A stretch of DNA of 64,000 bases from Enterobacter quasihormaechei (GCF_004331385.1 NZ_SJON01000014.1:43242-107241), one strand, 5' to 3'. Positions 23,661 through 36,917 are shown, numbered from the stretch's first letter. A program made the numbers and translations. Notes: generated by a model from the letters alone, not told the origin.

Positions 23661-25497
23661 GTTTCAGGGCGGTCATCGCCGTTTGTAAATCAACAGGTTG
23701 TAACAAACCACCCGGCGGCGCTTTCACCAGCTGCGGGCAGAGGCGTTCTACCTCCGCCAGCACGGTAATCGCCTGCGCCATACTCCACGATGAATGTTCG
23801 CTGGCCAAATGGCGGGCGATCCACTGCGCGGTGTCGGCGGCATCAAACGTCGTTTGCTGCGCCAGGTAGCCTATCAGTTCAGGAATCAAGTTTTGTAAAT
23901 TTTGTTGGCGTAAGGGTAAAGGCACTGCGCGAATTGTCACATGCTGCGCGTCCAGTACGATTTCTATGCCCATTTCAGCCAGCTGAGACTGTACGCGCCA
24001 CAAAACCCCTGTTTCTTCAGGGGATACTTTCAGGCGCACGGGGATCAGCAGCGGCTGCGCGCAGGCGGCATTGACCCCCGGGGTTAGCTGCGCCTGTTTG
24101 AGCCAGCGCTCCGCCACGGAAAGCGCCAGCAGCAGCAGTTTTCCCTCGCGTTCAAGCAGCGCCATGTCGGGAGCAACAATGGTCAGAACCCGACCAAAAC
24201 TCTGGCTATGTCCATCCAGCGAAGGCGTTGAAACTGTAATGTGCTCTTTATGCTCAACGGACGGGGTATCCAGCAGCTTACGGTACAGCGCCCCCTGCTG
24301 TTTTTGATAGCCCGGCTGGGCGTTGGGATAGTTAGCGCCGGTCGGTCGCGGCGCGTTGCCCGTCGAGGCTAAACGCGGGGCAGCCGGCTCGCGCGCTACC
24401 GCCGGTTCGGCAAAATGGTTACGTCCCGCCGCCACGCGGTTTTCCGGCAACGGACGCGGCGCGGGCGCTTCTTCTGCCAGCGGCAACGCCGGCTCGCCCC
24501 GCTGCTGCAATACCGCAGCAACGCCCTGATAGATAAAATCGTGCACCAGGCGCGACTGGTGGAAGCGCACCTCATGCTTGGCGGGGTGTACGTTCACGTC
24601 GACCTGATGCGGGTCGATCTCCAGATAAAGCACAAAGGCGGGCTGCTGATCGGCGCCGAGCTTGTCTTCGCAGGCCTGGCGAATGGCGTGGTTAATCAGG
24701 CGGTCGCGCATCATGCGGCCGTTGACGTAGCAATACTGGATCTCAGCAAAGGCGGCGCTGCTGGCGTTCGGATCGGCAACCCAGCCGCGAAGGGCCAGAT
24801 CGCCATGCTGCCACTCAATGGCCAGCGCTTTTTCCAGGAACGGTGCGCCGCAGATAGCGCCCAGCCGACGCTCCTTTTGCCCGCCTTCCGCCACCGCGCG
24901 ATACTGGCGCATCACCTTGCCGTTATGGCTAAGGTTGATCGTGACATCAAAGCGCGCCAGCGCGATGCGGCGGATGATCTCGTCGATATGTCCGAATTCG
25001 GTCTTCTCGGTTCGCATAAACTTGCGGCGAGCGGGCGTGTTATAGAAGAGATCCAGCACTTCCAGCGTGGTGCCGACCGGGTGCGCCGCAGGTTTAACCG
25101 TGACGTCCATATCGCGCCCTTCGGCGTAGGCCTGCCAGGCTTCCTGCTGGTCGGCCGTGCGGGAGGTCAACGTTAAGCGAGAAACGGAGCTGATACTGGC
25201 CAGCGCTTCGCCGCGAAAACCCAGGCTGATAATCGCTTCCAGATCGTCAAGGGAAGCAATTTTGCTGGTGGCATGACGCGCCAGCGCCAGGGCCAGCTCG
25301 TCCTTATTGATGCCACAGCCGTTATCACGAATGCGGATGAGCTTAGCGCCCCCGCGTTCAATATCGATATCAATGCGGGTCGCCCCGGCATCAAGGCTGT
25401 TTTCCACCAGCTCTTTCACCACCGATGCAGGGCGTTCCACCACCTCACCGGCGGCGATTTGGTTCGCGAGCTGCGGCGGTAGAACCTGAATCGGCAT
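23653..25497 (-). CDS. mutL: MutL, DNA mismatch repair ATPase
   Basis: A 614-residue GHKL ATPase that links MutS recognition to MutH and UvrD. N-terminal motifs: [21 protein letters not shown], and [16 protein letters not shown], then the lobe with YVNGR and [15 protein letters not shown] low-complexity Pro/Ala linker (about 340-430) leads to the C-terminal dimerisation domain. The QAEQE-type endonuclease motif is absent, as expected for species with MutH. It lies between amiB (9 bp) and miaA (overlap). Confidence 0.98.
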   Translation of the reverse strand: MPIQVLPPQLANQIAAGEVVERPASVVKELVENSLDAGATRIDIDIERGGAKLIRIRDNGCGINKDELALALARHATSKIASLDDLEAIISLGFRGEALASISSVSRLTLTSRTADQQEAWQAYAEGRDMDVTVKPAAHPVGTTLEVLDLFYNTPARRKFMRTEKTEFGHIDEIIRRIALARFDVTINLSHNGKVMRQYRAVAEGGQKERRLGAICGAPFLEKALAIEWQHGDLALRGWVADPNASSAAFAEIQYCYVNGRMMRDRLINHAIRQACEDKLGADQQPAFVLYLEIDPHQVDVNVHPAKHEVRFHQSRLVHDFIYQGVAAVLQQRGEPALPLAEEAPAPRPLPENRVAAGRNHFAEPAVAREPAAPRLASTGNAPRPTGANYPNAQPGYQKQQGALYRKLLDTPSVEHKEHITVSTPSLDGHSQSFGRVLTIVAPDMALLEREGKLLLLALSVAERWLKQAQLTPGVNAACAQPLLIPVRLKVSPEETGVLWRVQSQLAEMGIEIVLDAQHVTIRAVPLPLRQQNLQNLIPELIGYLAQQTTFDAADTAQWIARHLASEHSSWSMAQAITVLAEVERLCPQLVKAPPGGLLQPVDLQTAMTALKHD

Positions 25498-25506
25498 GAA
25501 CTCTCC

Positions 25507-26847
25507 TTAATTAGTCGCGGTCATCTCACCCGGCAGCGCGGCGCTCGCCGTCTGGGCTGCCCCACCCTGCGGCGCAGACTGAAGCGGATGCGCGTCAAAG
25601 TATTTACGCAGACCGTTGTAAATCGCTTCGGCAATTTGCTGCTGATAGCTGTCGCTGCCCAGTAAACGCTCTTCACCGTGATTACTGATAAAGCCCGTCT
25701 CGACCAGGATCGACGGAATATCCGGGGAGCGCAGCACGCCGAGGCTTGCATGTTCCGGACGACGCTTATGTAGCGATCCGACGCTTTGCAGCTGGTTCAG
25801 TACGTTAGTGGCGACATCATACCCGACGCGCTGAGAATGACCGAACTGTAAATCCAGTACCGCCTGGCTGAGATACGGATCGGCCTGGCTGTTTGCCAGC
25901 ACATCGCCCGCCCCGCCTAACAGTTCAGACTGCTTCTCGTGCTCTTCAAGCCAGTTCGCCATTTCACTGTTGGCGCGGCGGTTGGACAGCACCCAGACCG
26001 ACGCGCCGGTGGCGTTACGGTTCGGCGCAGCATCCGCATGAATCGAGACCAGGAAGTTGGCGTTTTGCTTACGCGCCACATCCGAGCGTCCCATCACCGA
26101 AATAAAGTAATCGCCATCGCGGGTCATCACCCCTTTAAACATCGGATCGTCATTCAGAAGCGCACGCAGCTTACGGGCAATGGCGATGGTGACATTTTTC
26201 TCCCGCGTACCGCCCGGGCCAATGGCGCCAGGATCTTGCCCACCGTGTCCGGCATCGATGGCGATAATCACCTTATCGCCACTCACCGGCGTACGCCGCG
26301 CGCTAACCGCCGGACGCGTCACCGTGTTGCTGCTGGTCACCGCGGTAAGACGGTCATTTTGTGATTTGAACGGATTACGGGCCGGCTCAGACGGCCTTGG
26401 GGTATAAACCGGCGCTTCCACGCGTTTTGCCACAACGGGTGCAGGCGGAGGCGGCGGCGGAACATCAGCATTAATGGTAAAGACCACCGTATAATTCGCG
26501 CCGTTTTGCTGCTTAACCGCCTTCGTTTTGCCTTTTTCGGTGAGATCGACCACAAGGCGCAGAGACTGCGCATCTTTCGGCGTCCCCGAACGGATGCTTT
26601 TCACCAGGTTGTTGCCGCTAAACTGGAGCGGCAGCCCCTGGATCACCCCGGACTGTTTAATATCGAGCGCCACGCTGCGGCTGTCGATTTGTGAGAAAGC
26701 ATATTCAGGATCGCCCATAAAGCTGAACGTAATGCGGGCCTGGCTATCGCCGTTCGACACCTGAATATCCGAGAGGCTGGCCGCCCCGGCCTGCGCGCAC
26801 AGCAGGACCGTGGCAGCTAACACCCAACCTTTAACGCGATTAATCAT
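25507..26847 (-). CDS. amiB: AmiB, periplasmic N-acetylmuramoyl-L-alanine amidase
   Basis: A 446-residue secreted Zn amidase that splits septal peptidoglycan under control of EnvC. A signal peptide ends at about ALC/QAGAA (residues 1-22), followed by an AMIN domain (about 25-125), a Pro-rich linker ([10 protein letters not shown]) and the Amidase_3 domain. Zn ligands are in [14 protein letters not shown] (His, with Glu in GTREKNV) and [17 protein letters not shown]; the catalytic Glu is in [10 protein letters not shown]. It follows tsaE by 16 bp and precedes mutL by 9 bp. Confidence 0.96.
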   Translation of the reverse strand: MINRVKGWVLAATVLLCAQAGAASLSDIQVSNGDSQARITFSFMGDPEYAFSQIDSRSVALDIKQSGVIQGLPLQFSGNNLVKSIRSGTPKDAQSLRLVVDLTEKGKTKAVKQQNGANYTVVFTINADVPPPPPPAPVVAKRVEAPVYTPRPSEPARNPFKSQNDRLTAVTSSNTVTRPAVSARRTPVSGDKVIIAIDAGHGGQDPGAIGPGGTREKNVTIAIARKLRALLNDDPMFKGVMTRDGDYFISVMGRSDVARKQNANFLVSIHADAAPNRNATGASVWVLSNRRANSEMANWLEEHEKQSELLGGAGDVLANSQADPYLSQAVLDLQFGHSQRVGYDVATNVLNQLQSVGSLHKRRPEHASLGVLRSPDIPSILVETGFISNHGEERLLGSDSYQQQIAEAIYNGLRKYFDAHPLQSAPQGGAAQTASAALPGEMTATN

Positions 26848-26863
26848 CCCGTTATCCCTACGC

Positions 26864-28839
<1,976 letters not shown>

Positions 28840-28841
<2 letters not shown>

Positions 28842-29976
28842 GTCACAGCCCCTCGATCTCAATGAATTAGCGCAAAAAATAAAACAGTGGGGTGCTGAAC
28901 TGGGCTTCCAGAAGGTCGGTATTACTGACACCGATCTCTCTGCCAGCGAGCCTAAGCTACAGGCATGGCTGGATAAACAATACCACGGCGAAATGGAGTG
29001 GATGGCGCGTCACGGTATGATGCGTGCCCGCCCCCACGAGCTGTTGCCGGGTACGTTGCGCGTCATTAGCGTACGCATGAACTATCTGCCCGCTAACGCG
29101 GCCTTTGCGCGCACGCTAAAAAATCCCTCACTGGGTTACGTCAGCCGGTACGCTCTGGGACGTGATTACCACAAACTTCTGCGCAACCGTCTAAAAAAGC
29201 TCGGGGAAACCATCCAGCAGCACTGTGTTTCGCTGAATTTTAGACCCTTTGTTGATTCTGCGCCTATTCTTGAGCGTCCGATCGCTGAAAAAGCAGGGCT
29301 TGGCTGGACAGGTAAGCACTCACTTATCTTAAGCCGCGACGCGGGGTCATTCTTTTTCCTGGGTGAGCTACTGATTGATTTACCCCTGCCGGTAGACGGT
29401 CCGGTGGAAGAAGGCTGTGGCCGCTGCGTGGCCTGTATGACCATCTGCCCTACGGGCGCGATTGTTGAACCCTATACCGTTGATGCGCGCCGCTGTATCT
29501 CTTACCTCACTATCGAGCTGGAAGGCGCCATTCCAGAGGAATTTCGCCCGCTTATCGGCAACCGCATCTACGGCTGCGATGACTGCCAGCTGATTTGTCC
29601 GTGGAACCGCTATTCACAGCTGACGGACGAAGAAGACTTCAGCCCGCGTAAAGCGCTGCATGCGCCACAGCTTATTGAACTGTTCGCCTGGACCGAAGCC
29701 TGGTTCCTGAAGGTAACGGAAGGGTCTGCCATACGTCGTATCGGCCACCTGCGCTGGCTGCGTAATGTGGCCGTTGCGCTGGGCAATGCCCCGTGGGATG
29801 AAGCCAATCTTCAGGCGCTCGAAAGCCGCAGAGGTGAGCACCCACTTCTTGATGAGCACATAGAATGGGCGATTGCGCAGCAAATTGAGAAGCGAAATGC
29901 CGGCGTGGTTGAAGTCCAGTTACCGAAGAAACAGCGTCTGGTCAGGGTGATTGAAAAAGGGCTTACGCGAGATGCG
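28840..29976 (+). CDS. queG: QueG, epoxyqueuosine reductase
   Basis: A 378-residue iron-sulfur and cobalamin enzyme making the last step of queuosine synthesis in tRNA (epoxyqueuosine to queuosine). Cofactor motifs: GCGRCVACMTICPTGAI for one [4Fe-4S] cluster and GCDDCQLICPWNRY for the other, with a HEAT-like C-terminal region that contacts tRNA. The start at 28840 (MSQPLDLNELAQK) is set by family alignment and by a promoter 31 bp upstream; the open frame extends farther upstream, within nnr. The stop is the TGA at 29977-29979. Confidence 0.96.
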
Positions 29977-29980
29977 TGAT

Positions 29981-30229
29981 ATATTCACAGCCTGTGAATA
30001 AAAATAAAAAGTGAGGCGCCATAAGGCTTAGCAAACAGGTCAAGTGATCTCAATAACATTTTGAAATCAAAATTTCTTCATATAATACAGAGGATTACGA
30101 AGATATTATTCACCCTGCTAACATTTTGTACAGACTGGTTTGATCGTGGTTTCTGTGGATAACTCTGTTTACAAGAGTATTTCAGATACAACAGAAAACG
30201 TCCCCAACGAAGCATTTCGCTGTGGATAG
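29981..30229. other. datA: datA-like DnaA-box cluster
   Basis: The 270-bp gap between queG and the tRNA-Gly genes has no gene but five DnaA-box-like 9-mers against TTWTNCACA. Two are exact: 29993-30001 (minus, TTATTCACA) and 30154-30162 (minus, TTATCCACA). Three have one mismatch: 29981-29989 (plus, ATATTCACA), 30106-30114 (plus, TTATTCACC) and 30221-30229 (minus, CTATCCACA). A near-match to the IHF consensus is at 30054-30066. In E. coli datA, which stimulates DnaA-ATP hydrolysis with IHF, lies in this same interval beside the glycine tRNA genes. Position and box number agree; activity is inferred. Confidence 0.75.
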
Positions 30230-30249
30230 TTTGAATATGAAGAAGAATT

Positions 30250-30325
<76 letters not shown>

Positions 30326-30370
30326 TTGGGTGTTCTGGTGCTGTGCGTATCTTGCGATACTTTCAAATTT

Positions 30371-30446
<76 letters not shown>

Positions 30447-30491
30447 TTGGGTGTTCTGGTGCTGGCGTATCTTGCGATACTATTCAAATTT

Positions 30492-30567
<76 letters not shown>

Positions 30568-30627
30568 AAATCTGTACTGCTTTTGTTGCTGTCGTAACGT
30601 GTAATTCTCTGTCGTTACGGGAGGCGC

Positions 30628-30655
30628 ATTATACGAGAAATCCGTTTAGCTGCAA
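30628..30655 (-). promoter_or_regulatory. Promoter of the tRNA-Gly cluster
   Basis: Read on the minus strand, TTGCAG (-35) and a consensus TATAAT (-10) are 16 bp apart, followed by the GC-rich discriminator GCGCCTCCC. That discriminator is typical of stable-RNA promoters under stringent control. About 60 bp upstream of the first tRNA. Confidence 0.85.
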
Positions 30656-30763
30656 CCCCCCTCAAAGCGATTTTTTTGAAATTCAGTTTAAGTGCTTATT
30701 AAATCGGCAAGCTGAACAATTTAACGACAAAATACAGGCCGCGCAACGCGCCGGATCGCAAAA

Positions 30764-31309
30764 TCAGAGCTTAATAAAGTTTTCGCGATAGTACGCCAGC
30801 TCCGCAACAGACTCGCGGATGTCATCCATCGCCTGGTGCGTCCCCTGCTTTGTGAAGCCGTCGAGAATTTCCGGTTTCCAGCGACGGGCCAGCTCTTTCA
30901 GGGTGCTCACATCCAGATAGCGGTAGTGGAAGTAGGACTCCAGCTCCGGCATGTACTTAAACAGGAAACGACGATCCTGACCAATGCTGTTGCCACAGAT
31001 AGGCGATTTTCCTGCCGGCACCCACTGCTTCAGAAACTCAAGCGTCGCCAGCTCCGCTTCGCGGTCGCCCAGGGTGCTAGCCTTCACGCGTTCCACCAGC
31101 CCGCTGCCGGTATGGGTACGCACGTTCCACTCATCCATCAGCGCAAGCTGATCGTCGGACTGGTGCACGGCAATCGTTGGGCCTTCCGCCAGAATATTGA
31201 GGTTGGCATCGGTGACCAGTGTGGCGATCTCAATAATGCGATCGCGCTCGGGATCCAGGCCGGTCATCTCCAGATCGATCCAAATCAGGTTGTTTTCGTC
31301 CGCGCTCAT
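30764..31309 (-). CDS. orn: Orn, oligoribonuclease
   Basis: A 181-residue DEDDh exonuclease degrading the shortest RNA fragments (nanoRNA) to mononucleotides. Catalytic motifs: [10 protein letters not shown] (Asp, Glu), [11 protein letters not shown] (Asp), and [12 protein letters not shown] (His, Asp). The ATG at 31309 gives [10 protein letters not shown] and the E. coli length; an in-frame ATG 12 bases upstream is possible but less supported. Divergent from rsgA. Confidence 0.97.
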   Translation of the reverse strand: MSADENNLIWIDLEMTGLDPERDRIIEIATLVTDANLNILAEGPTIAVHQSDDQLALMDEWNVRTHTGSGLVERVKASTLGDREAELATLEFLKQWVPAGKSPICGNSIGQDRRFLFKYMPELESYFHYRYLDVSTLKELARRWKPEILDGFTKQGTHQAMDDIRESVAELAYYRENFIKL

Positions 31310-31416
31310 GTTATTTTCCACCCTTCTCGCTTAACCGGCAGTAGCAGGTTAATTAGTATTAATTAGAGTGTATCATAGAGGTTTTGCCCGCTATGGGCGA
31401 CCAGGAGCCAGCGCGA

Positions 31417-32469
31417 TTGAGTAAAAATAAACTCTCCAAAGGGCAGCAGCGCCGCGTGAATGCAAATCACCAGCGCCGTCTTAAAACCACTACGGAGAAG
31501 CCCGATTACGACGACAACCTGTTTGGCGAAGCGACAGAAGGCGTGGTGATCAGCCGCTTCGGCATGCACGCCGATGTCGAATCCGCCGACGGGGATATCC
31601 ACCGTTGCAATATCCGTCGCACCATCCGTTCACTGGTGACCGGGGACCGCGTGGTCTGGCGTCCGGGCAAGGAGGCGGCGGAAGGGGTAACGGTTAAAGG
31701 CATCGTTGAAGCCGTGCATGAACGCACGTCGGTCCTTACCCGCCCTGATTTCTACGACGGCGTGAAGCCCATTGCCGCCAACATTAACCAGATCGTGATC
31801 GTTTCGGCGATTTTACCCGAGCTTTCTCTTAATATTATCGACCGTTATCTGGTGGCCTGCGAAACGCTACAGGTTGAGCCGCTCATCGTGCTGAATAAAA
31901 TCGATCTGCTGGATGACGAGGCCATGGCCTTTGTAAATGAGCAGATGGATATCTACCGCAACATTGGCTATCGCGTTTTGATGGTTTCCAGCCGCACCAA
32001 AGACGGCCTGAAGCCGCTGGAAGATGCGCTGACCGACCGCATCAGCATCTTTGCTGGGCAGTCCGGCGTGGGTAAATCGAGCCTGCTTAACAATCTGCTC
32101 GGCCTTCAGCAGGAGATCCTGACCAACGATGTGTCGGACGTCTCCGGGCTGGGCCAGCACACCACCACCGCCTCACGTCTCTATCACTTCCCGCACGGCG
32201 GCGATGTGATTGACTCCCCGGGCGTGCGCGAATTTGGTCTTTGGCATCTCGAACCGGAACAAATCTTTAACGGATTTGTCGAATTCCATGACTATTTAGG
32301 CGCTTGCAAATACCGCGACTGTAAACATGACAACGATCCGGGCTGCGCCATCCGTGAAGCGGTGGAGAACGGTGAAATTGCGGAAACCCGTTTCGAAAAT
32401 TATCACCGCATTCTCGAAAGCATGGATCAGGTAAAAACGCGTAAAAACTTTTCTGATTCTGATAACTGA
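31417..32469 (+). CDS. rsgA: RsgA, ribosome small-subunit maturation GTPase
   Basis: A 350-residue circularly permuted GTPase that acts late in 30S assembly. Order: N-terminal OB fold, then LNKIDLLD (G4), [13 protein letters not shown] (G1), DSPGVREFG (G3), and a C-terminal Zn finger with [16 protein letters not shown]. The start is taken as TTG at 31417 (encoding [13 protein letters not shown]), nine bases after AGGAG, which gives the E. coli length. An ATG at 31393 and a TTG at 31384 are in frame but would put the ribosome-binding site inside the gene. Confidence 0.94.
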   Translation: MSKNKLSKGQQRRVNANHQRRLKTTTEKPDYDDNLFGEATEGVVISRFGMHADVESADGDIHRCNIRRTIRSLVTGDRVVWRPGKEAAEGVTVKGIVEAVHERTSVLTRPDFYDGVKPIAANINQIVIVSAILPELSLNIIDRYLVACETLQVEPLIVLNKIDLLDDEAMAFVNEQMDIYRNIGYRVLMVSSRTKDGLKPLEDALTDRISIFAGQSGVGKSSLLNNLLGLQQEILTNDVSDVSGLGQHTTTASRLYHFPHGGDVIDSPGVREFGLWHLEPEQIFNGFVEFHDYLGACKYRDCKHDNDPGCAIREAVENGEIAETRFENYHRILESMDQVKTRKNFSDSDN

Positions 32470-32510
32470 CAACTAAGCTAAGCGTCGCTAAAATCGTCCC
32501 CTTTTTTCAG

Positions 32511-32540
32511 GTTCCGGCAGCGCGCTGCCGGATCAGGAAC
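32511..32540 (+). other. Strong hairpin upstream of psd
   Basis: CCGGCAG (32514-32520) pairs with CTGCCGG (32525-32531) around CGCG, and the outer GTTC and GAAC extend the stem past a bulge. It lies 15 bases before the psd ribosome-binding site and 41 after the rsgA stop. There is no T tract, so it may protect RNA ends or attenuate rather than terminate. Confidence 0.5.
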
Positions 32541-32566
32541 GACAAAACAATGGCCTGGAGGCTACC

Positions 32567-33535
32567 TTGTTAAACTCATTTAAACTTTCGCTTCAATACA
32601 TTCTGCCTAAACTGTGGCTCACTCGCCTGGCGGGCTGGGGCGCGAGCAAACGAGCGGGCTGGCTGACCAAACTGGTCATCGACCTGTTCGTGAAATACTA
32701 CAAGGTCGACATGAAAGAAGCGCAGAAGCCGGATACGGCAAGCTACCGCACCTTCAACGAATTTTTTGTGCGTCCGCTGCGCGACGAAGTGCGTCCGCTG
32801 AATACCGACCCGAACGTGCTGGTGATGCCTGCTGACGGCGTGATCAGCCAGCTGGGTAAAATTGAAGACGACAAAATTTTGCAGGCGAAAGGCCATAACT
32901 ACAGCCTGGAAGCGCTGCTGGCCGGTAACTACCTGATGGCGGATCTGTTCCGCAACGGTACGTTCGCCACCACCTATCTCTCCCCGCGCGACTATCACCG
33001 CGTTCATATGCCGTGTAACGGTATCCTGCGCGAGATGATCTACGTGCCGGGCGATCTGTTCTCCGTAAACCACCTGACGGCGCAAAACGTCCCGAATCTG
33101 TTTGCCCGCAACGAGCGCGTCATCTGCCTGTTTGATACTGAATTTGGTCCAATGGCGCAGATTCTGGTGGGTGCGACCATCGTAGGCAGCATCGAAACCG
33201 TCTGGGCGGGCACCATTACGCCGCCGCGCGAAGGCGTGATCAAGCGCTGGACCTGGCCTGCCGGCGAAGATGAAGGTTCTGTGGCCCTGCTGAAAGGCCA
33301 GGAGATGGGCCGCTTCAAGCTGGGCTCAACGGTAATCAACCTGTTCGCACCGGGCAAAGTTAACCTGGTCGAGGAGCTGAAAAGCCTGTCCGTGACCAAA
33401 CTTGGCCAGCCTCTGGCCGTATCGACTGAAATCTTTGCAACGCCAGACGTTGCGCCAGCCCCATTGCCGGAAGAAGAGATTAAGGCCGAGCACGACGCCA
33501 GCCCGCTGGTTGACGACAAAAAAGACGAAGGCTAA
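32567..33535 (+). CDS. psd: Psd, phosphatidylserine decarboxylase proenzyme
   Basis: A 322-residue membrane-associated enzyme that makes phosphatidylethanolamine. The self-cleavage site LGST near residue 251 ([11 protein letters not shown]) gives the pyruvoyl group on the serine; catalytic Asp and His are in [10 protein letters not shown] and DYHRVHMPC. The start is TTG at 32567, six bases after GGAGG. The nearby ATG at 32550 opens a frame that stops after seven codons. The C-terminal tail is acidic. Followed by mscM after 19 bp; the two are cotranscribed in E. coli, partly from a sigma-E promoter that I could not confirm here. Confidence 0.96.
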   Translation: MLNSFKLSLQYILPKLWLTRLAGWGASKRAGWLTKLVIDLFVKYYKVDMKEAQKPDTASYRTFNEFFVRPLRDEVRPLNTDPNVLVMPADGVISQLGKIEDDKILQAKGHNYSLEALLAGNYLMADLFRNGTFATTYLSPRDYHRVHMPCNGILREMIYVPGDLFSVNHLTAQNVPNLFARNERVICLFDTEFGPMAQILVGATIVGSIETVWAGTITPPREGVIKRWTWPAGEDEGSVALLKGQEMGRFKLGSTVINLFAPGKVNLVEELKSLSVTKLGQPLAVSTEIFATPDVAPAPLPEEEIKAEHDASPLVDDKKDEG

Positions 33536-33554
33536 CAACAGAAGGATCGCTGAC

Positions 33555-36500
33555 GTGCGCCCGATTATCGTATTACTGATGGCCTGGTGCCTCAGCATGG
33601 GGGCGTACGCAGCGACGGCCCCCGACGCCAAACAGATAACCCAGGAGCTGGAGCAGGCAAAAGCGGCGAAACCCGCTCAGCCGGAGGCCGTTGAGTCGCT
33701 CCAGTCTGCACTGAACGCGCTTGAGGAACGGAAAGGCTCCCTTGAGCGCGCACAGCAGTATCAGCAGGTTATCGACAACTTCCCCAAACTCTCTCAGACC
33801 CTGCGTTCGCAGTTAAACAACCTGCGCGATGAACCGCGCCAGGTACCCGCAGGGATGACGTCCGAGGCGCTGAATCAGGAGATCCTGCAAGTCAGCAGCC
33901 AGCTTCTGGAAAAGAGCCGCCTGGCTCAGCAGGAGCAGGAGCGGGCGCGTGAAATTGCCGACTCCCTCAGCCAGCTTCCACAGCAGCAAACCGACGCCCG
34001 CCGTCAGTTAAATGAGGTGGAACGCCGCATCGGGACGCAGACGGGCAACACGCCGCAGAATCAGGCGCAAAATCTTGGGCTACAGGCTGAATCCGCCAGA
34101 CTGAAAGCGCTGGTCGATGAACTGGAGCTGGCACAGCTTTCTGCCAACAACCGCCAGGAGCTGTCGCGGATGCGTTCCGAGCTGGCGCAGAAGCAGAGCG
34201 AACAGCTTGATGCGTATCTCCAGGCGCTGAGAAATCAGCTCAACAGCCAGCGTCAGCGTGAAGCTGAACGTGCCCTGGAAAGCACCGAGTTATTGGCCGA
34301 AAACAGCGATAACCTGCCTGAAGGCATCGTCGCCCAGTTTAAGGTTAACCGCGAACTTTCTGCGGCGCTGAATCAGCAGGCGCAGCGTATGGATTTGGTC
34401 GCGTCGCAGCAGCGTCAGGCCACCAATCAAACCCTTCAGGTGCGTCAGGCGCTCAACACGCTGCGCGAACAGTCCCAGTGGCTTGGCTCGTCTAACCTGT
34501 TGGGCGAAGCGTTACGCGCGCAGGTCGCGCGTCTGCCGGAGATGCCAAAACCGCAGCAGCTTGATACTGAGATGGCGCAGCTGCGCGTTCAGCGTCTTCA
34601 CTATGAAGACCTCCTCAATAAGCAGCCGCAAATCCGCCAGATCCGTCAGGCTGACGGACAGCCGCTTACCGGCGAGCAGAGTCGTATTCTGGAAGCGCAG
34701 CTGCGCACCCAGCGCGAGCTGCTGAACTCCCTGTTACAGGGTGGCGATACGCTGATCCTTGAGCTGACCAAGCTGAAAGTATCAAACAGCCAGCTGGAGG
34801 ATGCGCTGAAGGAGGTCAACGAGGCCACGCACCGTTATCTCTTCTGGACGTCCGACGTGCGGCCGATGACCTTCGCCTGGCCGATTGAAATCGTGCAGGA
34901 TCTGCGCCGCCTTATTTCGCTGGATACCTTCAGCCAGTTGGGCCTTGCCAGCGTGATGATGATAACCAGTAAGGAGACCATCTTCCCTCTGCTGGGAGCG
35001 CTGATTCTGGTGGGCTTCAGTATTTATTCCCGTCGCCACTTCACCCGTTTCCTCGAGCGCTCCAGCGCCCGTGTGGGAAAAGTGACCCAGGATCACTTCT
35101 GGCTGACGCTGCGCACGGTGTTCTGGTCAATTCTGGTCGCGTCCCCGCTGCCGGTGCTGTGGATGACGCTCGGATACGGCCTGCGTGAAGCCTGGCCTTA
35201 TCCCCTTGCCGTCGCGATTGGCGACGGCGTAACCGCCACCGTCCCGCTGCTGTGGGTCGTGATGATTTGCGCCACGTTCGCGCGGCCAAACGGTCTGTTC
35301 ATCGCTCACTTTGGCTGGCCGCGTAATCGCGTTGCGCGGGCGATGCGTTATTACCTGATGAGTATCGGGCTGATTGTGCCGCTGATTATGGCGTTGATCA
35401 TGTTCGATAATCTCAATGACCGGGAGTTCTCCGGCTCGCTGGGACGTCTGTGCTTTATGCTGATCTGCGGGGCACTGGCGGTGGTAACGCTCAGCCTGAA
35501 GCGCGCCGGGATCCCGCTCTATCTCGATAAGAGCGGCAGTGGCGATAACATGTTTAACCGTCTGCTGTGGAACCTGCTGCTCAGCGCGCCGCTGGCGGCA
35601 ATGCTGGCGGCAGCTGTCGGCTACCTCGCTACGTCGCAGGCGCTGCTGGCGCGACTGGAAACGTCGGTGGCCATCTGGTTCCTGCTGCTGGTGGTTTACC
35701 ACGTTATTCGCCGCGGCATGCTGATCCAGCGTCGTCGTCTGGCGTTTGACCGCGCCAAACATCGTCGCGCAGAAATTCTGGCCCAGCGTGCGCGCGGCGA
35801 AGAAGAGCCGAACCACGTCAACAGCACGGAAGGGGCTGCGGAAGCAGACGACGTTGAACTGGATCTGGATGCTATCAGTACCCAGTCCCTGCGGCTGGTG
35901 CGCTCAATTCTGATGCTGGTTGCCCTGCTGTCGGTGATTTTCCTGTGGTCGGAAATTCACTCCGCGTTTGGCTTCCTGGAGAACATTTCGTTGTGGGACG
36001 TGACGTCCACGGTGCAGGGAGTCGAAAGCCTGGAGCCCATCACATTAGGGGCCGTGCTGATTGCGATTCTGGTGCTGATCATCACCACGCAGCTGATACG
36101 TAACTTCCCTGCTCTGCTGGAGCTGGCGCTGTTGCAGCATCTGGATTTAACCCCCGGCACGGGCTATGCGATCACCACTATCACCAAGTATTTAATCATG
36201 CTGTTTGGTGGGCTGGTGGGCTTCTCGATGATTGGTATCGAATGGTCAAAACTGCAATGGCTGGTTGCCGCCCTGACCGTAGGCCTGGGCTTTGGTTTAC
36301 AGGAAATCTTCGCCAACTTCGTGTCTGGTCTGATCATTCTGTTTGAAAAACCGATTCGAATTGGCGATACGGTGACCATCCGCGATCTGACCGGCAGCGT
36401 CACCCGAATCAACACCCGCGCTACCACCATCAGCGACTGGGACCGTAAAGAGATCATCGTCCCGAACAAAGCGTTTATCACCGAGCAGTTTATCAACTGG

Positions 36501-36878
36501 TCGCTGTCTGACTCCGTCACGCGTGTGGTGCTGACCGTACCGGCCCCGTCGGATGCCAACAGCGAAGAGGTGACGCAGATCCTCTATACGGCTGCTGAAC
36601 GCTGTTCGCTGGTAATCGATAACCCGCCGCCGGAAGTCTTCCTGGTTGATTTGCAGCAGGGGATCCAGATTTTCGAGCTGCGTATTTACGCCGCCGAGAT
36701 GGGCCACCGTATGCCGCTGCGCCATGAGATCCACCAGCTGATTCTGGCTGGCTTCCGCGAGCACGGGATCGATATGCCGTTCCCACCGTTCCAGATGCGT
36801 CTGGAAACGCTGGACGGACGTAAGACGGGAAGAACCTTGACGTCAGCGGCGCGTTCGCGCCCGGCGGGAAGTTTGTAA
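33555..36878 (+). CDS. mscM: MscM (YjeP), miniconductance mechanosensitive channel
   Basis: A 1107-residue MscS-superfamily channel of the MscK type. A signal peptide (about 1-21, ending AYAA) is followed by a long periplasmic coiled-coil region rich in Gln/Arg/Leu (about 25-430), a block of membrane helices (about 470-800), and the C-terminal MscS pore and cytoplasmic domains, with GLGFGLQEIFANFVSGLIIL and IRIGDTVTIRDLTGSV. It opens under membrane tension in osmotic downshock. The start is GTG at 33555 after AAGGA, which gives exactly the E. coli length. A strong terminator follows. Confidence 0.95.
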   Translation: MRPIIVLLMAWCLSMGAYAATAPDAKQITQELEQAKAAKPAQPEAVESLQSALNALEERKGSLERAQQYQQVIDNFPKLSQTLRSQLNNLRDEPRQVPAGMTSEALNQEILQVSSQLLEKSRLAQQEQERAREIADSLSQLPQQQTDARRQLNEVERRIGTQTGNTPQNQAQNLGLQAESARLKALVDELELAQLSANNRQELSRMRSELAQKQSEQLDAYLQALRNQLNSQRQREAERALESTELLAENSDNLPEGIVAQFKVNRELSAALNQQAQRMDLVASQQRQATNQTLQVRQALNTLREQSQWLGSSNLLGEALRAQVARLPEMPKPQQLDTEMAQLRVQRLHYEDLLNKQPQIRQIRQADGQPLTGEQSRILEAQLRTQRELLNSLLQGGDTLILELTKLKVSNSQLEDALKEVNEATHRYLFWTSDVRPMTFAWPIEIVQDLRRLISLDTFSQLGLASVMMITSKETIFPLLGALILVGFSIYSRRHFTRFLERSSARVGKVTQDHFWLTLRTVFWSILVASPLPVLWMTLGYGLREAWPYPLAVAIGDGVTATVPLLWVVMICATFARPNGLFIAHFGWPRNRVARAMRYYLMSIGLIVPLIMALIMFDNLNDREFSGSLGRLCFMLICGALAVVTLSLKRAGIPLYLDKSGSGDNMFNRLLWNLLLSAPLAAMLAAAVGYLATSQALLARLETSVAIWFLLLVVYHVIRRGMLIQRRRLAFDRAKHRRAEILAQRARGEEEPNHVNSTEGAAEADDVELDLDAISTQSLRLVRSILMLVALLSVIFLWSEIHSAFGFLENISLWDVTSTVQGVESLEPITLGAVLIAILVLIITTQLIRNFPALLELALLQHLDLTPGTGYAITTITKYLIMLFGGLVGFSMIGIEWSKLQWLVAALTVGLGFGLQEIFANFVSGLIILFEKPIRIGDTVTIRDLTGSVTRINTRATTISDWDRKEIIVPNKAFITEQFINWSLSDSVTRVVLTVPAPSDANSEEVTQILYTAAERCSLVIDNPPPEVFLVDLQQGIQIFELRIYAAEMGHRMPLRHEIHQLILAGFREHGIDMPFPPFQMRLETLDGRKTGRTLTSAARSRPAGSL

Positions 36879-36886
36879 TCCCTTTC

Positions 36887-36912
36887 CCCCTCCCTGTCGG
36901 GAGGGGTTTTTT
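36887..36912 (+). terminator. Terminator of psd-mscM
   Basis: CCCCTCCC (36887-36894) pairs perfectly with GGGAGGGG (36899-36906) over a 4-base loop and is followed by six T. It lies eight bases after the mscM stop. Confidence 0.95.
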
Positions 36913-36917
36913 ATTCG

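Noticed and set aside
30195..30222. Terminator for the tRNA-Gly transcript
   Set aside because: A 7-bp stem with one G-U pair exists, but the T tract is separated from it by GGGGA and is only four long. I did not list it.
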